Of a DNA stretch of 18,532 nt, positions 8,081 to 15,636 are shown in pieces. The translations under genes and the position numbers were made by a program. Each line of letters starts with the position of its first letter. Within the stretch, counting starts at the first letter, position 1. The notes below the pieces were generated by a model, which worked only from the letters and a program-made list of their open reading frames with translations, was not told where the DNA came from and made no database searches. The stretch covers positions 1-18,532 of the forward strand of contig CAJUMC010000065.1 in the NCBI GenBank assembly GCA_910587085.1. The letters are read 5' to 3'. This stretch comes from an uncultured Lachnospiraceae bacterium (lineage in GTDB: Bacteria > Bacillota > Clostridia > Lachnospirales > Lachnospiraceae).

Positions 8081-8113
8081 ACAGCGCGCCGCCGCCATGG
8101 CCGGCAGCGCTGT
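8081..8113 (-). promoter_or_regulatory. Intercistronic hairpin between the GH51 and sigma-factor genes
   Basis: ACAGCGC (8081-8087) and GCGCTGT (8107-8113) form a perfect 7-bp stem with further GC pairing inside the loop. The stem begins directly after the GH51 stop codon and ends 3 bases before the GGAGG of the sigma gene. No T run follows on the - strand, so it is a poor terminator; an mRNA-stability or translation-control element is more likely. Confidence 0.4.
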
Positions 8114-11100
8114 TTATATTGCTATAACCGATACCGAAAAAGCGGGCAGCTCAACAGAAACCGCACCGTTCTGTATCTCCAGCTGTCTCTTTTCCGGAAC
8201 CACGGCTTCCGCGCCGCGCCGATTCACATTCGGCACGTTTACAAGCTCCTCCGGAGCAGTCAGACAGCTCCATTCTGCCTGCTTCGGCAGTTGAGCTGCA
8301 GTATCCAGGCCTTCAAGCTCCAGCCTCACACGCTTGGCATAAGAATCCGCATTCACCAGCTTCGCATAGATCCGGTTTCCCCCGCGCGTAACGGAATGAA
8401 ATACGAACCGGTTGTAGGCCTCCAGCTTGTAATCAAAGGAATAGCTCTTCTGCCCCCTGGCACGGTGGGAACAGATCAGATGCGGATAAGCGCCGTAGCC
8501 CTCCGCTGCATAGCAGCCCGAACGCAAAGTCCGGCCGGCCGTCTCATCTGCAAACTTCATGCCCGGCTTCGCAAATATTCCTCCATAAATTATCTCTATT
8601 TTATATTCTACGCCATTCTGCAGGTTTTCGTCAACTGCGGCGCGCAAATTTCCTGCCGCCGTGCCCGACGAAAAGTCTCCGAGCATATATCCCTCCACGC
8701 CGTCCTTAATCACCCGGACCGCCGTTTTCCCATCCTGTCCGATTACATATCGTACGGCGTTTCCGTCTGCACCCGGGCCGTCCGCACCGACACCGACTAT
8801 AAATCCGTCCTCCCCCGAACGCCGCTCAAGCACGGCGGTTACCGTGCAGTCGGCAAAGCTTCCCGGAAAATAAAGACCCGTCTGCTCCTCTCCCGCGCAC
8901 AGCAGTACGCCCTGCTCCTCCTGCTCCGTGCGGGTTCCCGGCCAGAGAAGGCATTCCTGCGGAAGCCCCTGTGCGAAATCCTGCTCGAACAGCACGCTGC
9001 CGCCGCAGTTTGCCGAAACGCAAAGGTGCTTTATCAGAATATCTGCATTTCCGGTCAGCAGCTCCACGCCGCCGGACGGCTCCAGCGAGTATTTCTGTCC
9101 GTCCCGCCAGGTAGAAAAGCTTGTATTCAGCAGCTTTTTCCCGATATTCCCCGCAAACATCTGCTGCACATAATAATTTGGCGTACGCCATACGGTCTCG
9201 TCGTCAAACCAGATACAATCCGGCGTCCAGCGGTAGCTGCCGTCCGTCAGAACCTTGTTGAACAGCGGCGCGGTTGCAGCCAGCCGCACAACATCGGAAT
9301 TCCGCTCAAAACCCGTCATCACTGCGGCTTCCGCTACGGCTCCGGCCAGCGTATTTTTGTCCGTGGACGCATATTCCCCGACAAACACCTTGCTGGTTCC
9401 GGCATCGTTTACCGCGCCGTCCGGCCGGTACGCACGCATGTAGTAATTATAGCGGTCCGCGTTTTCCAGAAGATATTCGTTTGACCGGTAATAATGCTCG
9501 TCGGCAATCGTTTCCATAAAATCCTTCTGATAGCGGTACCACTCGACATCCTTGGAAAAGCTGCTGCTCCCGTCCGTAAAGCGAACGGTTGCACCTCCCG
9601 GCATTCTGCCGCTGAGATAACGCCATCCGTTCTGGTACGCCAGATCATCCGCCTGCGCTCCCACCGTCGAGATAATATGCAGCTCATAGCCCGGGTAATT
9701 CTTTTTCATGTAAGCTGTGATCCGCTCATAAAACTCCTCGAAGCTCGCATAAAACTCCTCGCCCCAGTTCTCGTTGCCGACTCCGAGATAATGCAGCTGA
9801 AACGGCGCGGGATGCCCCATACTCCGGCGCAGCGCCGCCCATTCGTTGTGTTCAAAATCCGTGTTGACGGCAAAGTCGATCAGATCGGTAAAATTCCGGA
9901 TGTATTTCTCCTGCAGCGCGCCCCCCGCCGGGTTGGCATAATCGGAGCGCGCCTGACAGAGCACGCCGCACGCCATAACGGGAAGCGGCACGGCATTCAG
10001 ATCCTCTGCCAGCTGAAAATATTCCATATAGCCGAGGCCGAGCGTCATCATATAGCCCCATACATTGTAATTTTCCCGGCGCGCCTCGACCGGTCCCACA
10101 GAATCCTTCCAGTCATACACATTATCCCATATATACGAACCCTCGGAAATACATCCTCCCGGGAACCGCAGAAACGACGGATGCAGATCCCGCATCGCTT
10201 CCACCAGATCGCGGCGCAGCCGGTAATTCGGATTGCCAGTGTAGTTCGCATGCGCCGTCGCGGAGGTCTGTTCCTCTTCCGCTCCCCACACACGGCGCGG
10301 GAACAGAGATACCATATCCACGGAAAGCTCTCCCTCAAAGGAAAGCTCCAGCTGCCCCATGCAGTCCCGTTCTGCCGTGAGTTCAAGCCTTTTCCCCTCT
10401 TCTTCACATCCGTATTTCTTCCAGCCGCCGCTCACCGAAACCCGCAGCGAATTGCTTGCTGGTTTTCCCTGCGCATCCAGCAGCCGCACGGAAAACGCGG
10501 TCTCCGTCTCTGACTTCGCCCACACGGTAAAATCGTATTTCTCACCCCTGACAAAATGCATGGCAAAATTGCCGCTTGCGTCCGAAAAGCCCCGGTTCGT
10601 AATTACAGCCCCGGGCGCGGCCGTCACGTAGGTTGTGTTTCCGTCCTCGTCCGCGCGGGAAAACAGACCGGCCAGCCCTCCGTCCCTGCGCACAGTCAGC
10701 TTGTCCGTATCCCCGTACCAGCCGTCAAGCGGGGTGCGGCTTCGCCCGGTGGAGCGGCCGTTTTCGCCGGAACGGGAATCATACGTATCGAAGGTAAACG
10801 CCTCAAAAGAACGATTGCGCACCAGCTCCGCATAGAGGCCGCCGTCCGCCGCATTGTTGATATCCTCGTAAAAAAGCCCGTACAGCGTTTCGCTGATATC
10901 AAGCACCGGCTGATCCGCGTGTATGGTCAGCGTATACGGTGCTGTTTCCTCCGGCAGTACAGTGAAGGAAAACTGCTTTTCCGTATGTGCACTGCCATGC
11001 GTAAGCCGCGCCGTAAGTATTGCGGCACTCGGCGTATTTACCCTGCACGGAACGGCAAAAAGTCCTGCTGTCTCCGAAATGCATGGTACGGCTTCCCCTG

Positions 11101-11980
11101 CCCCGGACGGCTTAAAGCTGCTCGCAGCTTCCAGGCGAAGTACCTCCGGGCTGTCCGATTCCCAGCTCACGCTCACCCTTCCTCTGAGCAGGCTGTCCGG
11201 AAGCGCAAGCGGCTCCATAAGAATATGATGGTGAACATTCAGCCTCTTTGCCGCCGGCGCAAGAATTTCCCCTTCTGCCAGCGATTCGCACATAATATCC
11301 AGAATCTCGTCCGCCTCAAGCGCATCTGCATAGATCCGGAAATCCGAAATCGCACCCGCGAAATCCGCATCAACCGCGAACTGAGACCGGCCGATATAGT
11401 TTCTCACATAATTCTCCCCGTTCTCAAAGGAAGCAAACCACTCACGCAGCTTTTTGTAGGTGCCGCTTGCTGTCTGGCTGATCTGTCCGTCCGCCGCGGG
11501 CTCGCCGTTCTCGTAAATGACCGGCCCGGCACTGCTGAGCGTTCCTCCCTTTGTGCCGCTCACGGTCATCGCAATATGAACCCACTCCCCCGGCGCACAG
11601 GTGCTGAGCGGATCGGCCGCAATATCACCGTCGCAGTAGCAGACACCCCGCAGATTTCTTGTCAGAAAGAGATACGGCCCATGCTCGCTCCGCCCGAAAT
11701 CAAAAATCCGCTCCCAGGGACTCCTGCTGTGCCCCGGATTCACCCAGGCCGTTACCGTAATGCCTCCGCCGTCGGATATGCCCCGGAAAATCTCCGCCGG
11801 AAGCTCAAAATAGGATGTTCCTCCCGATCCGCCGGCAAATACGGCCGCCCTTCTCCCCGCAATCTCTGCAATATGCGGAGCACTGCTGCCGAGCGCTCTC
11901 GCATCCCATCCGTGTCCGCTTGCATCCGCACCCGGCCTCGACTCGTTGTCGAACCGGTACCTTGCTATCAATCGATCCAT
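8114..11980 (-). CDS. Multidomain alpha-L-arabinofuranosidase (GH51 with LamG domain)
   Basis: This 1288-residue glycoside hydrolase should remove terminal alpha-L-arabinofuranosyl groups from arabinan or arabinoxylan fragments. In order I see a LamG/concanavalin-like domain (about 2-235, with ITVTAWVNPG and GEWVHIAMTVSG), an Ig-like segment (about 245-340), the GH51 TIM barrel starting near 350 (LYGLFYEDINNAADGG), an inserted beta-rich segment (about 990-1175) and the C-terminal beta domain. The catalytic acid/base is Glu 737 in GVGNENWG and the nucleophile is Glu 869 in VFVGEYAS, as the family requires. There is no signal peptide, so it should act inside the cell on imported oligosaccharides. 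The ATG at 11980 has GGAGGAGG 6 bases upstream, which decides it over a GTG 24 bases earlier. It is far longer than single-domain GH51 enzymes (about 500 residues). It has its own promoter, and no transporter gene adjoins it. Confidence 0.92.
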   Translation of the reverse strand: MDRLIARYRFDNESRPGADASGHGWDARALGSSAPHIAEIAGRRAAVFAGGSGGTSYFELPAEIFRGISDGGGITVTAWVNPGHSRSPWERIFDFGRSEHGPYLFLTRNLRGVCYCDGDIAADPLSTCAPGEWVHIAMTVSGTKGGTLSSAGPVIYENGEPAADGQISQTASGTYKKLREWFASFENGENYVRNYIGRSQFAVDADFAGAISDFRIYADALEADEILDIMCESLAEGEILAPAAKRLNVHHHILMEPLALPDSLLRGRVSVSWESDSPEVLRLEAASSFKPSGAGEAVPCISETAGLFAVPCRVNTPSAAILTARLTHGSAHTEKQFSFTVLPEETAPYTLTIHADQPVLDISETLYGLFYEDINNAADGGLYAELVRNRSFEAFTFDTYDSRSGENGRSTGRSRTPLDGWYGDTDKLTVRRDGGLAGLFSRADEDGNTTYVTAAPGAVITNRGFSDASGNFAMHFVRGEKYDFTVWAKSETETAFSVRLLDAQGKPASNSLRVSVSGGWKKYGCEEEGKRLELTAERDCMGQLELSFEGELSVDMVSLFPRRVWGAEEEQTSATAHANYTGNPNYRLRRDLVEAMRDLHPSFLRFPGGCISEGSYIWDNVYDWKDSVGPVEARRENYNVWGYMMTLGLGYMEYFQLAEDLNAVPLPVMACGVLCQARSDYANPAGGALQEKYIRNFTDLIDFAVNTDFEHNEWAALRRSMGHPAPFQLHYLGVGNENWGEEFYASFEEFYERITAYMKKNYPGYELHIISTVGAQADDLAYQNGWRYLSGRMPGGATVRFTDGSSSFSKDVEWYRYQKDFMETIADEHYYRSNEYLLENADRYNYYMRAYRPDGAVNDAGTSKVFVGEYASTDKNTLAGAVAEAAVMTGFERNSDVVRLAATAPLFNKVLTDGSYRWTPDCIWFDDETVWRTPNYYVQQMFAGNIGKKLLNTSFSTWRDGQKYSLEPSGGVELLTGNADILIKHLCVSANCGGSVLFEQDFAQGLPQECLLWPGTRTEQEEQGVLLCAGEEQTGLYFPGSFADCTVTAVLERRSGEDGFIVGVGADGPGADGNAVRYVIGQDGKTAVRVIKDGVEGYMLGDFSSGTAAGNLRAAVDENLQNGVEYKIEIIYGGIFAKPGMKFADETAGRTLRSGCYAAEGYGAYPHLICSHRARGQKSYSFDYKLEAYNRFVFHSVTRGGNRIYAKLVNADSYAKRVRLELEGLDTAAQLPKQAEWSCLTAPEELVNVPNVNRRGAEAVVPEKRQLEIQNGAVSVELPAFSVSVIAI

Positions 11981-12073
11981 ACGGTTCCTCCTCCACTTCT
12001 GCACTTCTGCACACCCTCATGAACAGCATCCGCCTTCTGCAGGGCTTTGGTCGTTTTTAGATATCTCTATAAT

Positions 12074-12102
12074 ATTTTACAATATTGTTAAATACCCGTC
12101 AA
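12074..12102 (-). promoter_or_regulatory. Promoter of the GH51 gene
   Basis: On the - strand TTGACG (12102-12097) is followed after exactly 17 bases by TAAAAT (12079-12074), giving a leader of about 85 bases. The palindrome ACAATATTGT (12079-12088) overlaps the -10/spacer boundary and is a possible operator for sugar-responsive control. Confidence 0.7.
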
Positions 12103-12149
12103 CCAAAATCACGATGCGGGACTTTTTTAATTCCATTCCTGTATGGCAC

Positions 12150-12175
12150 GTCCCCAAAAGACGGTTGCGTGGGAC
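12150..12175. repeat. REP-like hairpin between the degV and GH51 units
   Basis: GTCCC (12150-12154) and GGGAC (12171-12175) bracket CAAAAGACGGTTGCGT. The combination of GTCCC, AAAAGACGG and GGGAC resembles the palindromic intergenic elements linked to IS200/IS605-type (TnpA-REP) transposases in clostridia. Only one copy is in the window, so the assignment is tentative. Confidence 0.3.
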
Positions 12176-12221
12176 ACCCTCTTCCTTATAAGTTCACGGG
12201 CCGCTGCTTCCGCAGATACGA

Positions 12222-12259
12222 TAAAGGGCTGCGCTCTCCCCTCCGGGAAAACACAGCCC
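12222..12259 (-). terminator. Terminator downstream of degV
   Basis: On the - strand GGGCTG (12259-12254) pairs with CAGCCC (12231-12226). An inner stem of TTTTCCC with GGGGAGA (G-U pairs included) extends it, and TTTAT follows. It lies just 18 bases after the degV stop. The T tract is short, so efficiency may be moderate. Confidence 0.55.
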
Positions 12260-12277
12260 AATAAAGCATTGCTGATT

Positions 12278-13149
12278 CTATTTTAATTCCGGCAGCTTCT
12301 TCGAGCATGCTACGGCCAGTGCTCCCGGCCCGATATGACAGGATACGCTCAGCGACAGCGGATCGATATGGATATCGTAGCCCGGAAACTGCTCTGCAAC
12401 CTCTGCCTTAAAGCTTTCCGCAGCTTCCCGGTCAAAGGTGTACGCCATCTCAAGATGTACCGGCTGCTCGCTGCCATCCGAAAAACGGGTCTCGATATCG
12501 CGCTTCATGGCTCTATCATCGCACGCTTTCCCTGCCGGATGTTCCGCGCCTTGGTGAAGGCGTCCAGCTTTTCGCCCTGGATCTGCAGCACCGGCTTCAG
12601 ATTCAGAATGGTGCCGAGCGCTGCGGCCGCCGGCGTGATCCGCCCGCCCTTCTTCAGATATTTCAGCGTGTCCAGCATAATGTAGATGCTGGATTCCATC
12701 CGCTCCCGCTCCAGGATTTCCCGGATCTCGACGGCCGTCCTTCCCCGTTCTGCCAATCCCACGGCATCCAGTACGGACTGGCGCATCGTCACGGAAATCC
12801 TCTGGTTGTTCACTACCTGCACTCTGCCGTCAAAATCCTCCGCCAGCATGATAGCCGTCTCGCAGGAACCGCTCAGCCCGCTCGACATCGGAATATGCAC
12901 TACGGTATCGTATTCCTTCAGCAGCCGTTTCCACAAATCAATCACATCGCCCGCCGTCGGCTGCGACGTCGAGATATCCGCGCCCGCCGCAAGCCGCTCG
13001 TAGAACTCCTCCTGGGTCAGGCTGATATCCTCATAAAAGGTTTCCCCGTCAATCGTAAAAGGCATCGGAAGAACGGAAATCCCCAGCTCTCCGCCCTTCT
13101 TCTGCGTAATGCCGCTGTTACTGTCTGTCACTATCGCAACTCGTTCCAT
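12278..13149 (-). pseudogene. DegV family fatty-acid-binding protein, frameshifted
   Basis: The locus encodes a DegV-family protein, a cytoplasmic fatty-acid binder that in Bacillota supplies fatty acids to the FakA kinase. It is in two frames. The first, 13149-12505, gives 214 residues: VAIVTDSNSGIT at the N terminus, the STSQPTAGDV and HIPMSSGLSGSCETA lipid-pocket motifs, and LDTLKYLKKGGRI. The second, 12508-12278, gives 76 residues with the normal DegV C terminus (YDIHIDPLSLSVSCHIGPGALAVAC). Together they make about 290 residues, the usual family length. At the junction the first frame ends MIEP-stop while the second starts MKRDIE. One extra G before CCATGA would restore MIEAMKRDIE, so a single-base deletion (or sequencing error) is likely. 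The junction happens to read ATGA, so reinitiation could make two polypeptides. GAGGG precedes the start codon. Confidence 0.85.
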
Positions 13150-13254
13150 TATCCCTCACAATCTACCGCGCAGACAGCCCGTACCCGCATGAAAGCCCGC
13201 CGTCTGCTGCAGCTCATCTGCAAACCCTACGAAATTATAAAATACGACTTGATA

Positions 13255-13283
13255 ATCGTATAACGGATTCCAGAATTAGTCAA
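13255..13283 (-). promoter_or_regulatory. degV promoter
   Basis: On the - strand TTGACT (13283-13278) and TACGAT (13260-13255) are separated by exactly 17 bases. Short inverted arms, TACGA and TCGTA, overlap the -10 region (13243-13260), and a small palindrome AATTG/CAATT lies just upstream of the -35. The leader is about 100 bases. Confidence 0.6.
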
Positions 13284-13636
13284 GGGTTAAATTGTACGCA
13301 ATTCAAACCCGCTGAAACAAGCAGTTCCGGCATTTTTTGTCGCTAATTTGTCACTAACCGGATTTGTCAGAAAATAACGGAAGACGATTCCGACAAACGA
13401 AAACCGCTGTCTCAGTAAAATGCTCTGGACGCTGCGACAACATGACAGGAAGCAGTTCTGCTGCCGCCTGAAGCACAGGGATGGCGCAATTCTGCGCTCA
13501 CCCAGATTTTACCGTCCTCCTGCAGCTGTAGTTCCTGCCGGCAGCGATATGTTCTTCGGCGGAATTGGTTCCTCTTTTGCAGGGCCGGCTTCCTGGATTT
13601 CCCGTCCGCGTTCCTGATGGAATAGCCCGGTACGGC
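13284..13636. other. Intergenic stretch without a recognisable gene
   Basis: No open frame here has a ribosome site or recognisable protein; short frames on both strands look like noise. The only structure I see is a tandem 11-base repeat at 13336-13357 (TTTGTCGCTAA then TTTGTCACTAA), with a third TTTGTC at 13363. It may mark the edge of the element-like region that follows. Confidence 0.5.
13336..13357. repeat. Tandem 11-bp repeat
   Basis: TTTGTCGCTAA (13336-13346) is followed without a gap by TTTGTCACTAA (13347-13357), one mismatch. Possible recombinase-arm or regulator-binding site near the border of the mobile-like region; function is not known. Confidence 0.45.
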
Positions 13637-14572
13637 TTATCCTTCCGATGCTTCTGTTTTCCGTCCGGCTGTTCCTCTGGCAGCTGCACTGCGCTTTTCA
13701 TAGCTCAATAACGCTTCGCGCTCCGTCGCGCTGGTCCAGGTTTCCCGGAAGCGCTGCACGCCGGTGCCCCGAAGCGCTCTGCCGTATTGCATGGAATCCT
13801 CCAGGAACGGCAGCAGGCGGCGCCGGACGGAAGGATGCTGCAGTGAATGAAGCGCCCGCCGCTCCTCATACTGTACGGCCTCCGGTGTCAGGCCGGACTG
13901 CTGTCCGATCTGCCGCAGGGTCATGCCTGCCTGATAATGCCGGCGCAGAATGGCAGGCTGTTTTCCCGGCAGACGGTCTACCAGCGGCCACAGCACCGCC
14001 CGGAGCTGATCGCGCTGCACCCGCTCCAGTACTTCGGCTTCCGGCTCCTCCTCCGAAGCCAGCATATCGCCCAGCAGGCCCCCTTCCGATTCCTCCCCGT
14101 TGCAAACAGGGCTGTCGAGGCTTGCCACTGCCGTCATGGAAGCATCCGAAGCAATCCTTCTGATCTGCTCCGGAGACAGCCCCAGCAACGCGGCAGCCTC
14201 ATCTTCTGACGGTTCCACGCCATACTCCGCATAGCAGGCGCTGCAAAGTCGTTCATACCTCCGGGCAGCTCCCTCCCGTCCGGCCGGTAGCCGGAGAACA
14301 CGCGCGTTTGTCTCCAGGTATCGCCTCATGCGGCTGTGCAGGTGGTATGCCGCATACGTCAGAAATGTTACACCCCGTTCTTCATCGTACCCCTCCACGG
14401 CATCACAGAGCGCAAGATAGCCCTCCTGTTCCAGATCTTCCAGCTCGCCGCTGTGACGATACTTCCATGCCACAGTATGAATAAAGCCCTTTACCTGCTC
14501 GTAAAGCTCCGCCATGTTCCGCGCAGGATTCTCGCCGGCCCGGATGCGGAGCGCAAGCTGCTCATTCGTCAT
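13637..14572 (-). CDS. Sigma-70 family RNA polymerase sigma factor
   Basis: This 311-residue sigma factor is larger than an ECF factor. Region 2 spans about residues 25-90 (GELEDLEQEGYLALCDAVEGYD, GVTFLTYAAYHLHSRMRRYLETN). A region 3-like part follows (VLRLPAGREGAARRYERL; AALLGLSPEQIRRIA), then region 4 at about 195-245 (RLPGKQPAILRRHYQAGMTLRQIGQQSGLTPEAVQ). The last 65 residues are a basic tail with no match I can name. Factors of this type are common in phage-like and conjugative elements of clostridia, which fits its position at the edge of such a region. The ATG at 14572 has AAAGG 10 bases upstream. The terminator at 14711-14741 isolates it from the genes to its right, so it should use its own promoter. 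Confidence 0.85.
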   Translation of the reverse strand: MTNEQLALRIRAGENPARNMAELYEQVKGFIHTVAWKYRHSGELEDLEQEGYLALCDAVEGYDEERGVTFLTYAAYHLHSRMRRYLETNARVLRLPAGREGAARRYERLCSACYAEYGVEPSEDEAAALLGLSPEQIRRIASDASMTAVASLDSPVCNGEESEGGLLGDMLASEEEPEAEVLERVQRDQLRAVLWPLVDRLPGKQPAILRRHYQAGMTLRQIGQQSGLTPEAVQYEERRALHSLQHPSVRRRLLPFLEDSMQYGRALRGTGVQRFRETWTSATEREALLSYEKRSAAARGTAGRKTEASEG

Positions 14573-14625
14573 AAGATCACAACCTTTCTGTCCGACGGCA
14601 GCAGGATCGCTGATCGGTTTCCTCT

Positions 14626-14654
14626 AGTGTTTCATAGGTTCATCGGTTTGTCAA
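14626..14654 (-). promoter_or_regulatory. Possible promoter of the sigma factor gene
   Basis: A perfect TTGACA -35 (14654-14649, - strand) is followed at 17 bases by AACACT (14631-14626), a poor -10. It lies between the terminator at 14711-14741 and the sigma gene. The weak -10 may mean an activator or alternative holoenzyme is needed. Confidence 0.35.
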
Positions 14655-14710
14655 GTATATTTAGTGCTATTGAAAAGATGCGATGCGGCATCGCTTCCGG
14701 GCTGGATGGT

Positions 14711-14741
14711 AAAAAGCTCCGTCGGAAAATGGGGCTTTTTT
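14711..14741. terminator. Bidirectional intrinsic terminator
   Basis: AAAAAGCTCC (14711-14720) pairs with GGGGCTTTTT (14731-14740) over 10 pairs, one of them G-U, with a 10-base loop. T runs are present on both strands. On the - strand it ends the operon of the ParB-like, ImmA and small-protein genes. A second short hairpin, GCGATG/CATCGC (14680-14694), follows it. Confidence 0.75.
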
Positions 14742-14783
14742 AAGGTGTCGGAAATGTCGGATATCGGGCAGGTGCAGAGCCGA

Positions 14784-14918
14784 TCAGCGGCACGGCGGCG
14801 TTTTCTTCCGCCGGCACCAGGCGCGCTCCGCACGGATGCCTTCTATCGTTTCCAGCGCGTAACGCCACAAAGCAGCATGACGCACAACCTCAGCAAGCTC
14901 CCTTGTATGGCTGTCCAT
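14784..14918 (-). CDS. Small helical hypothetical protein (44 aa)
   Basis: An ATG at 14918 opens a 44-codon frame ending in TGA at 14784. Its product begins MDSHTRELAEVVRHAALW and continues as an amphipathic, basic helix (RYALETIEGIRAERAWCRRKK). I do not recognise it. AAGG lies 8 bases before the start. The gene lies in line with the ParB-like gene, whose stop is 73 bases upstream, and the terminator follows 43 bases after its stop, which together support it as the last gene of that operon. It is too short for certainty. Confidence 0.45.
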   Translation of the reverse strand: MDSHTRELAEVVRHAALWRYALETIEGIRAERAWCRRKKTPPCR

Positions 14919-14991
14919 CCCCTGTACCTTTTTGTGCAACGCCCCCTTTCCTCTGGGATGAAAAAGTTACTCACCACGAAATTGTTGTCAG

Positions 14992-15636
14992 CTAAAATTT
15001 TGATGATCCTCTCTTTACCCTGATAACCATTCTAAGCGGTTCCGACTCATTCCTGGCGTATTCCTCGACTGCTGCCACTGTGACTACCTTAACGCCCCTC
15101 TCCGTGCGTACAACTGCCATATCCCCGGCAGATACCCGGCCAATGAGAAGGCTGGGCAGCTCCCACGAATACAGCTTTCCGCCGGGCTTGTGGGACGCCC
15201 TCACAATCTGCCGCACGCCAGACCTGACAGGAACACACTGAATACCGTGCGCCTTTGCCAGTAAATAGCTTGTGTAACCGTCAATCAGGTTGCCTCGGCT
15301 GTCAAGGACGATCTGCGACGGGAAAGCCCCGGTTTCCTCGAAATACTGTTCTTTCTCCTGCATCTTCTCCGGCTTCGGCTTATGCGCTACAAAGCACGGA
15401 TAAATCTCTATTGCATCAGTCCTCATCATTTCTACGCCCTCGTCCTTCTCCAGGTAGTTATCAATCACCATCAGCGTTTTACGGATAAACCCACAAACAG
15501 ATGGGCCTAAGCTTTTTGCATGTTCTATAACAGTCCTTTTCCACTGCGTCCGCTGGTCTTGCGTCCTTTCCCGCTGATTAACAATCATTTCCGCAATGTC
15601 TGGGATAAAGTGATGAAACAAATCTAATTCTGTCAC
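14992..15636 (-). CDS. Hypothetical protein with ParB-like motif
   Basis: This is a 214-residue cytoplasmic protein. Its middle (about 105-140) reads PSQIVLDSRGNLIDGYTSYLLAKAHGI, resembling the ParB/sulfiredoxin-like fold motif (substrate-pocket D-G-x-x-R/T-x-x-A-A pattern). Its C-terminal part (about 145-210) contains RASHKPGGKLYSWELP followed by a small beta-rich stretch (AGDMAVVRTERGVKVVTV) found in unnamed clostridial mobile-element proteins. It starts with GTG at 15636, overlapping the stop of the metallopeptidase gene (GTGA), so the two are translationally coupled; AAGGCGG lies just upstream. It could be a DNA-binding or regulatory protein partnered with the metallopeptidase. Function is unknown. 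Confidence 0.7.
   Translation of the reverse strand: MTELDLFHHFIPDIAEMIVNQRERTQDQRTQWKRTVIEHAKSLGPSVCGFIRKTLMVIDNYLEKDEGVEMMRTDAIEIYPCFVAHKPKPEKMQEKEQYFEETGAFPSQIVLDSRGNLIDGYTSYLLAKAHGIQCVPVRSGVRQIVRASHKPGGKLYSWELPSLLIGRVSAGDMAVVRTERGVKVVTVAAVEEYARNESEPLRMVIRVKRGSSKF

Noticed and set aside
8078..12022. Open frames of 340 to 490 codons on the + strand opposite the GH51 gene
   Set aside because: They are arginine/proline/cysteine-rich, lack ribosome sites and lie fully antisense to a gene with intact catalytic motifs.
13420..13701. Short open frames of 65 to 67 codons on both strands beside the sigma gene
   Set aside because: No ribosome site or recognisable domain; the - strand one overlaps the sigma gene's 3' end in another frame.
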